Source: an uncultured Methanobrevibacter sp. (lineage in GTDB: Archaea; Methanobacteriota; Methanobacteria; Methanobacteriales; Methanobacteriaceae). Taken from it: a stretch of 57,234 bases of DNA. Below are positions 1 to 9,499 of the stretch, one piece after another (position 1 is the first letter of the stretch; each line of letters starts with the position of its first letter). Location of the stretch: the NCBI GenBank assembly GCA_902774685.1, contig CACYJH010000015.1, positions 1 to 57,234 on the forward strand, written 5' to 3'. The position numbers and the translations under genes are program-made. Under the pieces are notes generated by a model. That model did not search any database, had not been told where the DNA came from, and saw only the letters and a list, made by a program, of their open reading frames with translations.

Positions 1-156
1 GCCTTCATCCATTTCAACTGTTTGACCATATTGAAAATCTCTTTTAACTTTTATGCCTAAAGTATCTATAGATTCATTGTAAAAATATTCAACTTCAAAA
101 TTATTTCTCACAATACCACGTATAAATTTATTTTTATTTAAAATTCTATTTAAAAA
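1..156 (-). other. Open reading stretch at left edge, no start codon recognised
   Basis: The minus strand is open in one frame for 52 codons and runs off the left edge. The reading includes EVEYFYNESIDTLGIKVKRD, which looks more protein-like than random AT-rich sequence. There is no ATG at its upstream end. The only conventional candidate is GTG at 109-111, with no convincing ribosome binding site, and a late ATG lies at 10-12. It could be the 5' part of a gene with an unusual start, or a gene remnant. I do not recognise the family. Confidence 0.25.
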
Positions 157-456
157 TTATTGTTTAGAAGTTTACAATGAAAAATATATAGTAAATCATC
201 TAAACTCGATAATTTTCAATTAATTTTCTATTTAAACTATTATATAAAGTTTTTCTTAAAAATAAAAGCAATATTTATGTTAGATTAAAAAATTAATCCA
301 TTATCGTTAGAATTTTACATAAATAGTTTAACATATTAAAAATATTGAAAAAATAAGGAATTGCATTAAATTTAAAATATTAAAAATCTGATTAAAAAAG
401 AATAAATAAATTACAAATTTAAAAAAAAAAATAAAAAAAAGAGAATAGTGAAAAAA
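157..456. other. Gene-free AT-rich stretch
   Basis: This stretch lies between the left-edge reading and the 3' end of fprA. It is very AT-rich, with long A runs just after the fprA stop around 419-440 that would read as T runs on the fprA transcript and could end it. I see no RNA gene or repeat array here. Confidence 0.5.
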
Positions 457-1658
457 CTATTCTTTAATCATTTGAGCTACTTTTTTACCTAATTCATAGC
501 ATTCTTCAAGTTGCTCTTCAGTTGGCTTGAAGCAACTTCAAATCCTGCACCTTCAAGGTTTGCAGCCAAGATTCTTGCGGAACCTCCAGCCCATCCTTTG
601 GAACCGAATACAACTGCCTTTTTGGTTTCAATGTTTCCAAAGCTGAGACAGTTGAGGTAGTACATCACATCACCAATTCCAGGGAAAGGATTGTTCATCA
701 TGGTTGGAGCTCCTACAAATATCGCTTTTGAATCAAGGACATCAGTCACTGCATCACTCTTGTCATCATCATGCATGAAGTACATCTTGACTTCAACGCC
801 TTCGCTCATTACACCTTCAGCCATTGCATGAGCCATTCTTTGAGTGGAATGGTGCATGGTATCATAAATGAAGGTGATCTTGTTTCCTTCATAGGTACCT
901 GTTGACCATTTGGTGTAAAGGTCAATGATGAAGCCAGGGTCAGTGAAGATTTGACCGTGACATGGAGCAATCATCTTAAGGATGTCCACTAAACCTAATT
1001 TATCAAGCTCTTCAATTTTTCTTCCTACCATTGGGGAAGAGAGAGTAATCAAGTTAGCATAGTATTTTCTTGCAGCTTCAGTCAATATGACTGGGTCTAC
1101 ATCCTCATCCAATCTTTCAGATAAGCAGATGTGTTGACCGAATGCATCATTTGAGAATAGGATTCCTTCTTCCATCAACATGGTAAACATGCTGTCAGGC
1201 CAGTGAAGCATTGGAGCGTTTACAAATTGGAAGGTTTTTCCACCAATGTCTAAGGAATCACCGGTTTTTACAGTGTTGAATTCAAAGTCTGCAAGTTCAG
1301 GCAAATGGTTTTTAAGACCAGGTTCAGCCTTTTTGGAACAGTATACTTCAACATCAGGGAATTTTGCAACCACTTCACTTAAGGAACCGCTGTGGTCGTT
1401 TTCAATGTGGTTTTGGATAACTACATCGATTTTGAATTCTCTGCCTTCCTTTTCAAAGGCATCTTTGATTCTTCCCCAGAACTGTTCAGATTTTCCAGGA
1501 TAAACATTGTCGATTAAAGCAACCTTGTCTTCACCAAATACCAAGTAACAGTTGTAGGTTGTTCCGTTTAAGGTGTATCCATGGTAGTCACGAATATCCC
1601 AGTCGAGAACCCCTACCCAATAAACATCATCTACGATTTTGTATGCGTCAGCTTTCAT
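457..1658 (-). CDS. fprA: F420H2 oxidase (FprA, flavodiiron protein), C-terminal frameshift
   Basis: FprA reduces O2 to water with F420H2 and protects methanogens from oxygen; it is cytoplasmic. The N-terminal half is a metallo-beta-lactamase fold with the diiron motif HIENDH near residue 83. The C-terminal third is flavodoxin-like, beginning near KITFIYDTMHHST. The start ATG at 1658 follows GTGAT. Read as given, the frame leaves the family sequence after residue 376 and ends at 489 with an unrelated tail of about 13 residues. Adding one base in the T run at 530/531 restores FKPTEEQLEECYELGKKVAQ and a stop at 457, giving 400 residues, the usual size. The last 24 residues are therefore out of frame, by sequence error or by a real mutation. 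Confidence 0.9.
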
Positions 1659-1792
1659 ATTATCACTAATCCCATTTTTAATAAATTATAATAAGAATCA
1701 ATATTATATATAACAATCAACATTAATAAATGTATATGTTTTGTTCGATAATATGGGAACTAATTAACTTGATTAATTAAATAGATGATAAA

Positions 1793-2638
1793 ATGACCTT
1801 GAAATATTTTAACGATCTGGCTTATGAGGAAATTGGAGAGGAAAATGATGAGACAATACTCTTTCTCCATACCAAATTGCTTGACAAATGGATTTGGACC
1901 CAGCAAAAGGAAGGGCATGAAAAGTATTTTAAGGATTATCATTGCATATTCCTTGATTTGCCACATCATGGAGAGAGCAAATCCGAAGAGGAATTCACCA
2001 TCAAGAAATCATCACAGGAAATAAGTGAATTCATCAAAGATCTGATAAGTTCAAAAAAGACAGACAATATAAATATCGTATCATTAGGACTTGGAAGTTC
2101 AATAGCTATTGAAATATTGAATGAAAATCCTCAAATGATTTCCAATTTGATTTTATCAAGCCCTGAAATAAGTGATTTCAAGGAAATGAAGGAATTAAGT
2201 GTCACAAATAGATTGGCAAAGACACAATCAGAGCATCTCAATGAAAAGCCAGATCAATTTATCGTCAAGGCATATCTAAGATATTATGGAATTTCCAAGG
2301 AATATTATGATTATATGGAAAGGATATTAGAGAGATCAATTAAGGAAGAGAAAGAAATAGCTTATGAATCATTGAATTATACTCTCCCTAAAGATTTTTC
2401 TAAAGAGATATTGGAGAAGGAAAATATTTTGATTAGCTATGGAAGCAAAGAGGATTTGAATTGCACCAAATCAGCAATTGAAGTAAAGGACTTATTTAAA
2501 AATGGAAAATTAATTGAAATAAGAAAGGGAAATCACTTATGGAATATAATTGACTGGGAATTGTTCAACACCATCACAAGCGATTTCATTAAATCCAATC
2601 GCATTGAAGAAAATCCAAAAATAAGGATTTTAGAATAA
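1793..2638 (+). CDS. Alpha/beta-hydrolase fold protein, probable loss of nucleophile
   Basis: This 281-residue protein has the layout of an alpha/beta hydrolase. DLPHHGES (residues 55-62) matches the usual D-x-P-G-H-G-x-S segment, and SLGLGSS (97-103) sits at the nucleophile elbow. A candidate acid lies in GSKEDLN and a candidate His in GNHLW near the C terminus. In the canonical elbow G-x-S-x-G the third residue is the nucleophile; here it aligns with Gly99, so classical hydrolase chemistry may be lost unless Ser102 or Ser103 substitutes. There is no signal peptide. It is divergent from fprA, with 134 bp between the starts. The substrate is unknown. Confidence 0.65.
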   Translation: MTLKYFNDLAYEEIGEENDETILFLHTKLLDKWIWTQQKEGHEKYFKDYHCIFLDLPHHGESKSEEEFTIKKSSQEISEFIKDLISSKKTDNINIVSLGLGSSIAIEILNENPQMISNLILSSPEISDFKEMKELSVTNRLAKTQSEHLNEKPDQFIVKAYLRYYGISKEYYDYMERILERSIKEEKEIAYESLNYTLPKDFSKEILEKENILISYGSKEDLNCTKSAIEVKDLFKNGKLIEIRKGNHLWNIIDWELFNTITSDFIKSNRIEENPKIRILE

Positions 2639-2991
2639 ACCGCATCATCCAAGTGCAATATTAACCAAAACTTAAAATTTCAAATCACCCTTTAAGAAAA
2701 CACCACACAAATCAAAACTAAAACCTATTTGATATTCTTTAAAATACATTTAAGTAAACTAAAGTTTAATAAATGTAAAATAACCTTGAATAAATGCTTT
2801 AAATCCAAAAATAAAACTGTAAAGTTTATTAATAAGTTAAATAATAAATTAAATTAGTTATAAATAATCTAACCTTATTTATAACGATAGTTTTAATAAA
2901 TATTTTGATTAAGATTTTGATTTTTATACTCCGTAATATGCATTAATATAATTATTTAAATCTTAATTAAAAACATAGTGAAAGTGTAACT
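2639..2991. other. Gene-free stretch with paired AAACT/AGTTT inverted repeats
   Basis: This intergenic stretch has no reading frame of note. Two small inverted repeats occur: AAACT-aa-AGTTT at 2756-2767 and AAACT-gtaa-AGTTT at 2814-2827. They lie 165-235 bp upstream of the ProC-like gene. In sequence this AT-rich they may be chance. Confidence 0.35.
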
Positions 2992-3903
2992 ATGAAGATA
3001 GGAGTTATTGGATACGGAAATATGGGTTCTATGATAGTAAATAACATACTCAAGCTTAATTTACTATTAGAGGATGAAGAATTGATTATTTCAAATAGAC
3101 ACCTTAATAAATTTGAAAGTTTGATTGAAGAATATCCAGACGAAAATCTAAACATTACTTCAGATAATACAGAAATCGCGAAATCCTGCGAAAAGATCCT
3201 TATTTCCGTCGAAACTCCTCAATTTAAAGAAGTCATGGATGAAATTGCACCATGTCTCAATGAAAATACACACATCATCTACACTTGCGCAGGACTTAAC
3301 TTTAATCACATCAAATCATTTTATGATGGAAAATTAAGCTTAGTAATTCCTACATTGGCTTCAACAGTCACTTCCAATAATGCTATAAGCTCATTGTCAA
3401 GAAGAAAAGGAGTGACACTTGTAAAGCACAATTCCAAAGTGGAATTGCAGGAAAGACTCTTTGTTGAAGATCTGTTCAATGAATTCAGTTATGTCAAAAA
3501 GATTGACAATCCAATATATTTCAATGAGGAAGAGGACAATCTCCATCCTACAGACAATGAATTGGAAATCAGCACAATTTTAACCAGCTGTGCACCTGCA
3601 TTCCTTGCAATAATGATTGAAAAGCTTGCACAAACATCCTCAGAATTAGCAAAGGTTTCCAAAGAGGAAGCTGAAGATATGATTTTAAAAACAATCATAG
3701 GAACTGCACTTCTAAAGGAAGATCAATCATTGTCCAATGAAGAGATAATCAATAAGGTAGCAACCAAAAAAGGAATCACCCAAGAAGGGGTTGACTTATT
3801 AGATAAGAAACTTACTAAAATCAATAGGGAATTAGTTAAATGCTTATTAAATAGATTTGATGAAGTAAAAGAAGATATGAATAAAACATATTTGAATAAG
3901 TAA
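2992..3903 (+). CDS. Pyrroline-5-carboxylate reductase-like (ProC/ComER family) protein
   Basis: The 303-residue protein starts MKIGVIGYGNMGSMI, a Rossmann NAD(P)-binding loop of the G-x-G-x-x-G type as in ProC. It continues with the ISNRH segment that usually ends the second strand and selects NADP, and ISVETPQFKEVM, matching the ProC family K-P segment. The C-terminal half has the helical region containing TILTSCAPAFLAIMIEKLA, equivalent to the ProC dimerisation domain. It resembles the ComER subgroup as much as true ProC and has an unusual acidic insert (NEEEDNLHPTDNE). It may make proline or act on another imino acid. It stands alone between long intergenic stretches. Confidence 0.7.
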   Translation: MKIGVIGYGNMGSMIVNNILKLNLLLEDEELIISNRHLNKFESLIEEYPDENLNITSDNTEIAKSCEKILISVETPQFKEVMDEIAPCLNENTHIIYTCAGLNFNHIKSFYDGKLSLVIPTLASTVTSNNAISSLSRRKGVTLVKHNSKVELQERLFVEDLFNEFSYVKKIDNPIYFNEEEDNLHPTDNELEISTILTSCAPAFLAIMIEKLAQTSSELAKVSKEEAEDMILKTIIGTALLKEDQSLSNEEIINKVATKKGITQEGVDLLDKKLTKINRELVKCLLNRFDEVKEDMNKTYLNK

Positions 3904-3956
3904 AAAAAAAATAAAAATAGCTAAATAACTACTTTTTTTAAAAATAAAAAATTAAA

Positions 3957-4090
3957 ATTAGTAAAACTACTCTTTTTTAAAAAAATAATAATAATAGAAA
4001 TTAGTAAAAGTACTCTTTTTTAAAAAAAATAATAATAAAAATAAAAAATAAAATTAGTAAAAAAACTCTTTTTTAAAAAAATAAGAAAAT
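3957..4090. repeat. Three imperfect tandem units of about 43-53 bp
   Basis: Units beginning ATTAGTAAAA start at 3957, 4000 and 4053. Each ends in an ACTCTTTTTT-AAAAAA block. They lie between two convergent genes and supply T runs on both strands, so they may end transcription from either side. Confidence 0.6.
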
Positions 4091-4097
4091 GATTTGT

Positions 4098-5996
4098 TTA
4101 GAACAAATCAGTTTCATTTAATTTCTCTTCAAACCAATGTGCTCTTTTATCTGCAAACATTTTAACAATTAATGCCAATACCAATGTAATCAAAGCCATG
4201 GCAATTAAAATTGCAAATGATGGAATATAATTAGACCATACCAATCCTAATGCACTTTCTCTCAATAGATTGATTCCATGAGTCATAGGCATATATGGAC
4301 TGACTGTTTGAAGTAATGGACCCATCAATTGAATAGGATAAATACCACCAGTACCTGAAATTTGGAATACAAGCCAAATTACAGCTAATCCTTTTCCAAC
4401 ATGACCTAATGCAGATATCAATGAGTAGATAATCAGCATAAATATCAGGGCAGTGAAATAGGCCGAAAACACAAACAATAATGGATTAGCAATTTTTATT
4501 CCTAATATGTATGCTCCAATAAGAGTGACTGTAGTCTCCAATAGCGCCATAATCAAGAATATAACAAGCTTGCCGAAGTACATTTCAGATGGAGTGTATT
4601 CGGTTCCAGTGGATTTTCCGGTTCTAAGCATCACACAGGTGATTAAAGCACCTACCCACATGGACAATACCAAATAGAATGGAGCAACTTCTGAACCGTA
4701 ATCTGGAACGGTGTACAATTCAGTTTCCTCTAATTTAACAGGAGCATAAATATAGTCTCCAACTTGGTCTTCATCAACACCAGTCAAGCCGGAAAGTGAT
4801 TGTGCTGCACCAGCAAGACCACTTGAAGCTTGAAGCAATGCAGAAGAAGCACCATTTGCAAGCATTGAAGAACCTGCAGCTAAGCTAATAGAACCTTCAG
4901 CCAATTGTGAAGCTCCACCTGCAACTCCACTTGCACCATCAGCAACACTTGAAGCCCCATCAGCTACACCGGATGCACCGTTTGCCAAATCAACAGAACT
5001 GTCTGCCAATTTTGAAGATCCTTTTGCAAGATCGCTTGATGCTCCAGCCAAATCAGAACTTGCATTAGCCAATTCTTTGGAACCATGTACAACCGGTTTG
5101 ATTTGATCTGGCAATGTGCTTTCATCAACAGAATCATCCAATTGTTTAGCAGCCTGCTGTACTTGAGCAGAACCTGCAGAAATCTGATCTGCAGAGGATG
5201 ACACTTGTGATGAACCAGACTTTACCTGCGAAGCACCAGAAGAAACCTGACCTGCACCAGACTTTACTTGAGAAGCCCCATCAGAAACTTTAGAAGCTCC
5301 CTTCTGCAAATCATTTGCACCAGATTTAACCTGAGATGCTCCTGAAGAAACTTGGCCTGCACCAGCACTTAACTGACCTGCACCTGAAGACATTTGACTT
5401 GCTCCAGCTGCAAGGGAAGATTGCAATTGGCCTAATTTTTCATATGCAGCCATATCAATAAATTGGACAATCTTTGCATTGACCTTATTGTAGACAGCCC
5501 TTGCTGCTGAATCACTAAGTTTTGAAGCCATCGGATTGGATTTCCTGTTTACAACATACTCCAATTCGGCAGAATGAGGATCATCTGAAGTGATTGATTT
5601 TATGGAACTGCTGAAATTCTTTGGAATAACAATTCCCGCATAATACGTTCCATTGTTAACCCCCTCCCGCAGTTCATCTTCACTTACAAAAGTCCAATAA
5701 AAATCATCATTTCGTTTCAATTCATCTTCCAGCTGGTCCCCTACATTAAGGTCTTCACCTTCAATTGAAGCACCCTTATCAAGATTTGCTACAGCAAATT
5801 CAAGATTTCCAGTATTGTCATAAGGATCCCAACAAGCTTGAATATTAATAAGAGCATATAAGGAAGGTAAAATTATAATTGCGAGCAATGTTAAGACAAC
5901 AATAGGATTTTTAGTAAATACATCCTTGAAATCCTTTTTGATGAGTTGTCCTACATGACCTAGATTTATCCTTCTTCCTAGTCTCAATTCTCTCAT
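4098..5996 (-). CDS. YhgE/Pip family membrane protein
   Basis: This 632-residue membrane protein is related to the YhgE/Pip (phage infection protein) group with an ABC-2-like permease core. A transmembrane segment near residues 25-50 (VVLTLLAIIILPSLYALI) precedes the family sequence ACWDPYDNTGNLEFAVANLD. An extracytoplasmic section carries long Ser/Gly/Ala-rich 7-residue-like repeats (variants of SGASQVKSG), probably coiled coil. Five or six transmembrane segments follow. The ATG at 5996 has GAGGT upstream and is preferred over the ATG 12 bases earlier. Bacterial relatives are phage receptors or parts of secretion systems; the archaeal role is unknown. Low-complexity repeats and family distribution suggest ancient transfer from bacteria. 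Confidence 0.8.
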   Translation of the reverse strand: MRELRLGRRINLGHVGQLIKKDFKDVFTKNPIVVLTLLAIIILPSLYALINIQACWDPYDNTGNLEFAVANLDKGASIEGEDLNVGDQLEDELKRNDDFYWTFVSEDELREGVNNGTYYAGIVIPKNFSSSIKSITSDDPHSAELEYVVNRKSNPMASKLSDSAARAVYNKVNAKIVQFIDMAAYEKLGQLQSSLAAGASQMSSGAGQLSAGAGQVSSGASQVKSGANDLQKGASKVSDGASQVKSGAGQVSSGASQVKSGSSQVSSSADQISAGSAQVQQAAKQLDDSVDESTLPDQIKPVVHGSKELANASSDLAGASSDLAKGSSKLADSSVDLANGASGVADGASSVADGASGVAGGASQLAEGSISLAAGSSMLANGASSALLQASSGLAGAAQSLSGLTGVDEDQVGDYIYAPVKLEETELYTVPDYGSEVAPFYLVLSMWVGALITCVMLRTGKSTGTEYTPSEMYFGKLVIFLIMALLETTVTLIGAYILGIKIANPLLFVFSAYFTALIFMLIIYSLISALGHVGKGLAVIWLVFQISGTGGIYPIQLMGPLLQTVSPYMPMTHGINLLRESALGLVWSNYIPSFAILIAMALITLVLALIVKMFADKRAHWFEEKLNETDLF

Positions 5997-6233
5997 AGTT
6001 AACCTCATAAAAATTTATTTAAAATCAATTTTTTAAATAAAATTCTGTAAAATCTTAAAGAAAAATGCTTAAAAAAGCATTATAAAAATCTAAAAAATCT
6101 TTAAACTTTTATATATATATTATTATATATTCTTAATAATTTATAAACTTAATATTTTAAAAAAAAGTTAAAATAAATTACCAAAAATACATTAAAATAA
6201 ATTTAAAAAAAGAAAAAAGAGAAATGAATAAAA

Positions 6234-6578
6234 TTATCCATTTAATTTTAAAATAGCTTCCGCTAAATCTCCGCCGGTTTCTCTTAATGCCTCTTCAGCA
6301 TCTGCAGCACTTACACCAGCAGTGTTAGCAACCATTTCAATGTCTTCTTGTGGAATTTCAATCTCTTTTTCCACTTCAACTGCAGTTCCAGTAACTTGAT
6401 AGGTTTCTTGACCCATTACAGTCATTAAGCTTACATCTGCAGGGGAAATAATTAAATCCTTATCTTCACAACGAATAATAACTTCTTGGACACCATCAAT
6501 TTCCTTCATGTCCATACCCATTTTCTTCATTTGTCTTTGCATATTCTTCATTTGTTTTGGGCTCATACCAGGTATCAT
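6234..6578 (-). CDS. nac: Nascent polypeptide-associated complex protein (archaeal NAC)
   Basis: This 114-residue protein binds nascent chains at the ribosome exit. It has a basic N terminus (MSPKQMKNMQRQMKKMGMD), the NAC beta domain (VQEVIIRCEDKDLIISPADV) and a C-terminal UBA domain (AEEALRETGGDLAEAILKLN). The start at 6578 is chosen because AGAGGT lies 6 bases upstream and it matches the usual archaeal N terminus; a longer frame to 6602 has no such site. Archaeal NAC acts as a homodimer. It is transcribed in the same direction as tgtA, 171 bp downstream of it, with a repeat in between. Confidence 0.93.
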   Translation of the reverse strand: MIPGMSPKQMKNMQRQMKKMGMDMKEIDGVQEVIIRCEDKDLIISPADVSLMTVMGQETYQVTGTAVEVEKEIEIPQEDIEMVANTAGVSAADAEEALRETGGDLAEAILKLNG

Positions 6579-6660
6579 AATATAACCTCTTAATTTTATC
6601 AAATAATAATTTTAATGAATTTTCTAAATAATACTCTATTAATTAGAATATATAATAATT

Positions 6661-6748
6661 TTTATTTTTTAAATTTCTTGAATTTTATAGAACTAAAAAT
6701 AATATTTATTTTTTAAATTTCTTGAATTATTTAGAACTAAAAATAATA
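6661..6748. repeat. 44-bp tandem repeat, two copies
   Basis: Two copies of a 44-bp unit (6661-6704 and 6705-6748) differ at two or three positions. A third partial copy begins at 6749 and runs into the tgtA stop codon, so the unit appears copied from the tgtA 3' end outward. Confidence 0.75.
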
Positions 6749-6749
6749 T

Positions 6750-8750
6750 TTATTTTTTAAATCCTTTTCTTGTCTTGATTGCTTGGCCTGTCTTGAAGTC
6801 CATCATTTCCTTATGATTCAAAAGTGCCTTACCGAATGCCAATAGCTCCCCTTGCTCATTAACGATTAGAACCTCATCATTGGATCTTATGTTTTCATCA
6901 CAATCCTTGATGAACTTGGCAAAAACGCTTTTTCCATCACGTGCAAATGATTCGACGCTATTGTCAATCATGACCTTATTTCTCATTCCATCCAATGTGG
7001 CAAGTCTTTGAGCACCTAATTTGGATAAAATCAGGAAACTGTCAGAAGCTCTCATATTGACGATGTTCTGATTCTTGTCAAATACATGTCTTATCTTACC
7101 TGTCTTCTTACTCTTTTCAATCTTGATCTTTCCGGTAAACAAAGCTTCTCCAGCACCTTTACCGAATTGGTAATCTGCAATTGCCTTAAGCTTTTTGATG
7201 TCATCCTTTTTGTATCTGACATCTTCAGGATGTTCATATCTTTCGATATAGTCAAGCTCAAGCTCATCCATTACCTTAGGATGGATCAATACATTGTCAT
7301 AGTTTTCAGCATAATCTATGAAAAAGTCTCTTGTAAACTCATCTGCAATCTTATCATGGATTCTTGGTGCATCGCTTTGGCTTAATGGATAAACTTCATC
7401 CAATTCAAGTGGAATCATGCAGAATGGAATGTCCAATACAGCGAAATCTGTATCATCATTGTCAATTACGCAAGGTGCATCCTCACCAGCAGATTCGTCC
7501 TTTGCATATACATAGAATTCCCTGAAGCTGCTTACCAAATATTTGCTGTAAGGTTTCCTATAAGCAGGAAGCACAACAAGGTTTTTCTTCTTGTCCATAT
7601 TCTCCAATTGCTTGAGATGTCTTGTAACCTCTGCCCTTTTCAATGATTCAGGCCCGGTATAGAAGAATGCAGACTTTTTACTTCTTGGATCGAATTGCTC
7701 CAAGTCTTCACTGTACTCACCTAAATGCCTTACTGCATCAAGAAGCATTGGGTGAGCTCTGCAACGTTCCTCTACAAGTTCCATCAAGCTTCCTTCAGCG
7801 ATTGCTTGTCTGATGAGTCTAAGCTCTGCAAAGCTTACATGCAAGTTGTGCTGTGCTATCAATTTGGTTCTTTCTTCCTTATCCATAGCCCTTAAATCAT
7901 CTGGAGTGTATTTGCAGCAGACTTCACAGGAACAAGGCATTTCTGTCATGTTCTCCAACTTCAATGTACCTCTTGTAGTGAGGAATCTGTCTCCTTCAGC
8001 ATATAGGATATAAGCTGCAGAATCGAAAAGGTCACAACCCATAGCTACACAAAGTGCAAAGATCATAGGATGTCCTGCACCCATAAGATGGCGTGCCTTG
8101 GATTCAGGCAAGCATTTGACAGAATGCATTACAGCATCAACAAGGTCACGGTAATGGTACATTTCCATAAGAGGAACAACTGCACCGATTGGATATAAGT
8201 CTGCATCAAGCTTAGTCAACTCTGTTGCACAGTATTCCCTCAAGTCAGGATAGGTTGACCCTTGAACAACTGAGTTGATTTTCATATTGTAATCATTATC
8301 CTTTACAAAGCTGATAGCCTCTTTAGCACGTTCAATTGTGATTTCAAGGTCTTCCTCCACTTTTTCCCTATCAACATAAGGTCCTGTTGGAATGTCAAGT
8401 GAAGTTCCTATATCAGTGCCTATGGCTTCCTGAAACTCAATGACCTCTTGATTTGTTATTTCCACATCACCATAGACAGACAATTGGAATGAACCGGAAT
8501 CAGTCATGATAGGACCATCGAAATTGATCAGTTCATGCAAACCGACATCCAATGCCTTTTTGCTTAGGTCTTCATCTTTGTAAATCAAATAAGCATTTGT
8601 AATTACTATGTCTGCACCGTAATCCTTTACATTGATTGGCTGTTTTCTTGGATGGATTACAGGCATCAGGTTTGGTGTCTTGATGTCTCCATGATTTGTT
8701 TTCAAAACACCTACTCTTCCTCTCATATCTTTTGCTTTAATTTCAAACAT
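6750..8750 (-). CDS. tgtA: Archaeosine tRNA-guanine transglycosylase (ArcTGT)
   Basis: ArcTGT exchanges guanine-15 of tRNA for preQ0 in archaeosine synthesis. At 666 residues it has the normal archaeal length. The catalytic TIM barrel spans about residues 1-350, with the substrate loop MTDSGSFQLSVYGDVEI containing the nucleophile region, VVQGSTYPDLR, and the zinc site CSCEVCCKYTP. Domains C1-C2 follow, and a C-terminal PUA domain (VMIDNSVESFARDGKSVFAKF) binds the tRNA. The start at 8750 follows GGATGAG. The nearest upstream gene, the flavodoxin, ends 209 bp away. Confidence 0.95.
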   Translation of the reverse strand: MFEIKAKDMRGRVGVLKTNHGDIKTPNLMPVIHPRKQPINVKDYGADIVITNAYLIYKDEDLSKKALDVGLHELINFDGPIMTDSGSFQLSVYGDVEITNQEVIEFQEAIGTDIGTSLDIPTGPYVDREKVEEDLEITIERAKEAISFVKDNDYNMKINSVVQGSTYPDLREYCATELTKLDADLYPIGAVVPLMEMYHYRDLVDAVMHSVKCLPESKARHLMGAGHPMIFALCVAMGCDLFDSAAYILYAEGDRFLTTRGTLKLENMTEMPCSCEVCCKYTPDDLRAMDKEERTKLIAQHNLHVSFAELRLIRQAIAEGSLMELVEERCRAHPMLLDAVRHLGEYSEDLEQFDPRSKKSAFFYTGPESLKRAEVTRHLKQLENMDKKKNLVVLPAYRKPYSKYLVSSFREFYVYAKDESAGEDAPCVIDNDDTDFAVLDIPFCMIPLELDEVYPLSQSDAPRIHDKIADEFTRDFFIDYAENYDNVLIHPKVMDELELDYIERYEHPEDVRYKKDDIKKLKAIADYQFGKGAGEALFTGKIKIEKSKKTGKIRHVFDKNQNIVNMRASDSFLILSKLGAQRLATLDGMRNKVMIDNSVESFARDGKSVFAKFIKDCDENIRSNDEVLIVNEQGELLAFGKALLNHKEMMDFKTGQAIKTRKGFKK

Positions 8751-8900
8751 TATTTTCTCATCCTTCAAATAATAAAAAGTAAATTCGATTTTAATTATAA
8801 AAATTGATAAATATGATTAAATCTTTTAAAAATATAAAAAATAGATTTATATATCTTATATTAACTTATTAGTTTAAAAAGTTTTTTAATAAAATAGATT

Positions 8901-8994
8901 ATTGGATTTCATCTATAATCGGATTCAAAGAAACTTTAAACATTGTATTCATACAAGATTTATGATTGAATTTCATCTATAATCGGATTCAAAG
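8901..8994. repeat. Direct repeat copying the flavodoxin gene 3' end
   Basis: A 30-bp sequence at 8965-8994, encoding the flavodoxin C terminus (LNPIIDEIQ), recurs with one mismatch at 8901-8930, 64 bp downstream of the functional copy. The extra copy still reads NPIIDEIQ followed by a stop. It looks like a partial duplication of the gene end. Confidence 0.75.
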
Positions 8995-9499
8995 CATCAA
9001 AATCAATATAACTTACATTTTTTCCATATGTTTCAATAACAGCCTTTATTTCTGCAGTCTTTTCCTCTTCCTTCATCCCTTTTACTTTCCTATGGATAAA
9101 TGCCATCATTGTCTTGTGCTTTAGGTTAAGATTGGAGTAATCTATTGCCCCTCTCAAGAAATATACTCTTGCCTTATTGTAAATGCATCCATGAACCTGC
9201 TCCTTTATTCCATTCATGATTCCTTCCCTATTCTTTTTATCATTAGGGTCAGCCAATCCTACGGTTCCAATGATCAGTTTCTTATCTTGAACACCCCTAA
9301 TCTTATTTAGAGTCTTTTTTAGACCCATGACACTTCCAGCGTATAATGGTGCAAGATAAACAATCACATCATACTGATTTATGTCTGTAATCTCAGTGTA
9401 TTCAGCTGTTTCAATGCCTGTTCTTTTAGACAATTCATCAGCATATTGTTTTGTTGAACCATATTGTGAGGCATAAATTATTATTTTCATGGTATTCAT
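8960..9499 (-). CDS. Flavodoxin-domain protein
   Basis: The 179-residue protein begins MNTMKIIIYASQYGSTKQYA, with the FMN phosphate loop SQYGSTKQ typical of flavodoxin and HemG-like proteins. VIVYLAPLYAGSVMG (about 45-59) and IGTVGLADPN are the other FMN contact regions. It is probably a cytoplasmic electron carrier or quinone/haem-type oxidoreductase. It overlaps the upstream methyltransferase gene by ATGA (9496-9499), so the two are co-translated. An internal ATG at 9490 is also possible, with GGGG 10 bases before it. The partner enzyme cannot be named. Confidence 0.8.
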   Translation of the reverse strand: MNTMKIIIYASQYGSTKQYADELSKRTGIETAEYTEITDINQYDVIVYLAPLYAGSVMGLKKTLNKIRGVQDKKLIIGTVGLADPNDKKNREGIMNGIKEQVHGCIYNKARVYFLRGAIDYSNLNLKHKTMMAFIHRKVKGMKEEEKTAEIKAVIETYGKNVSYIDFDALNPIIDEIQS

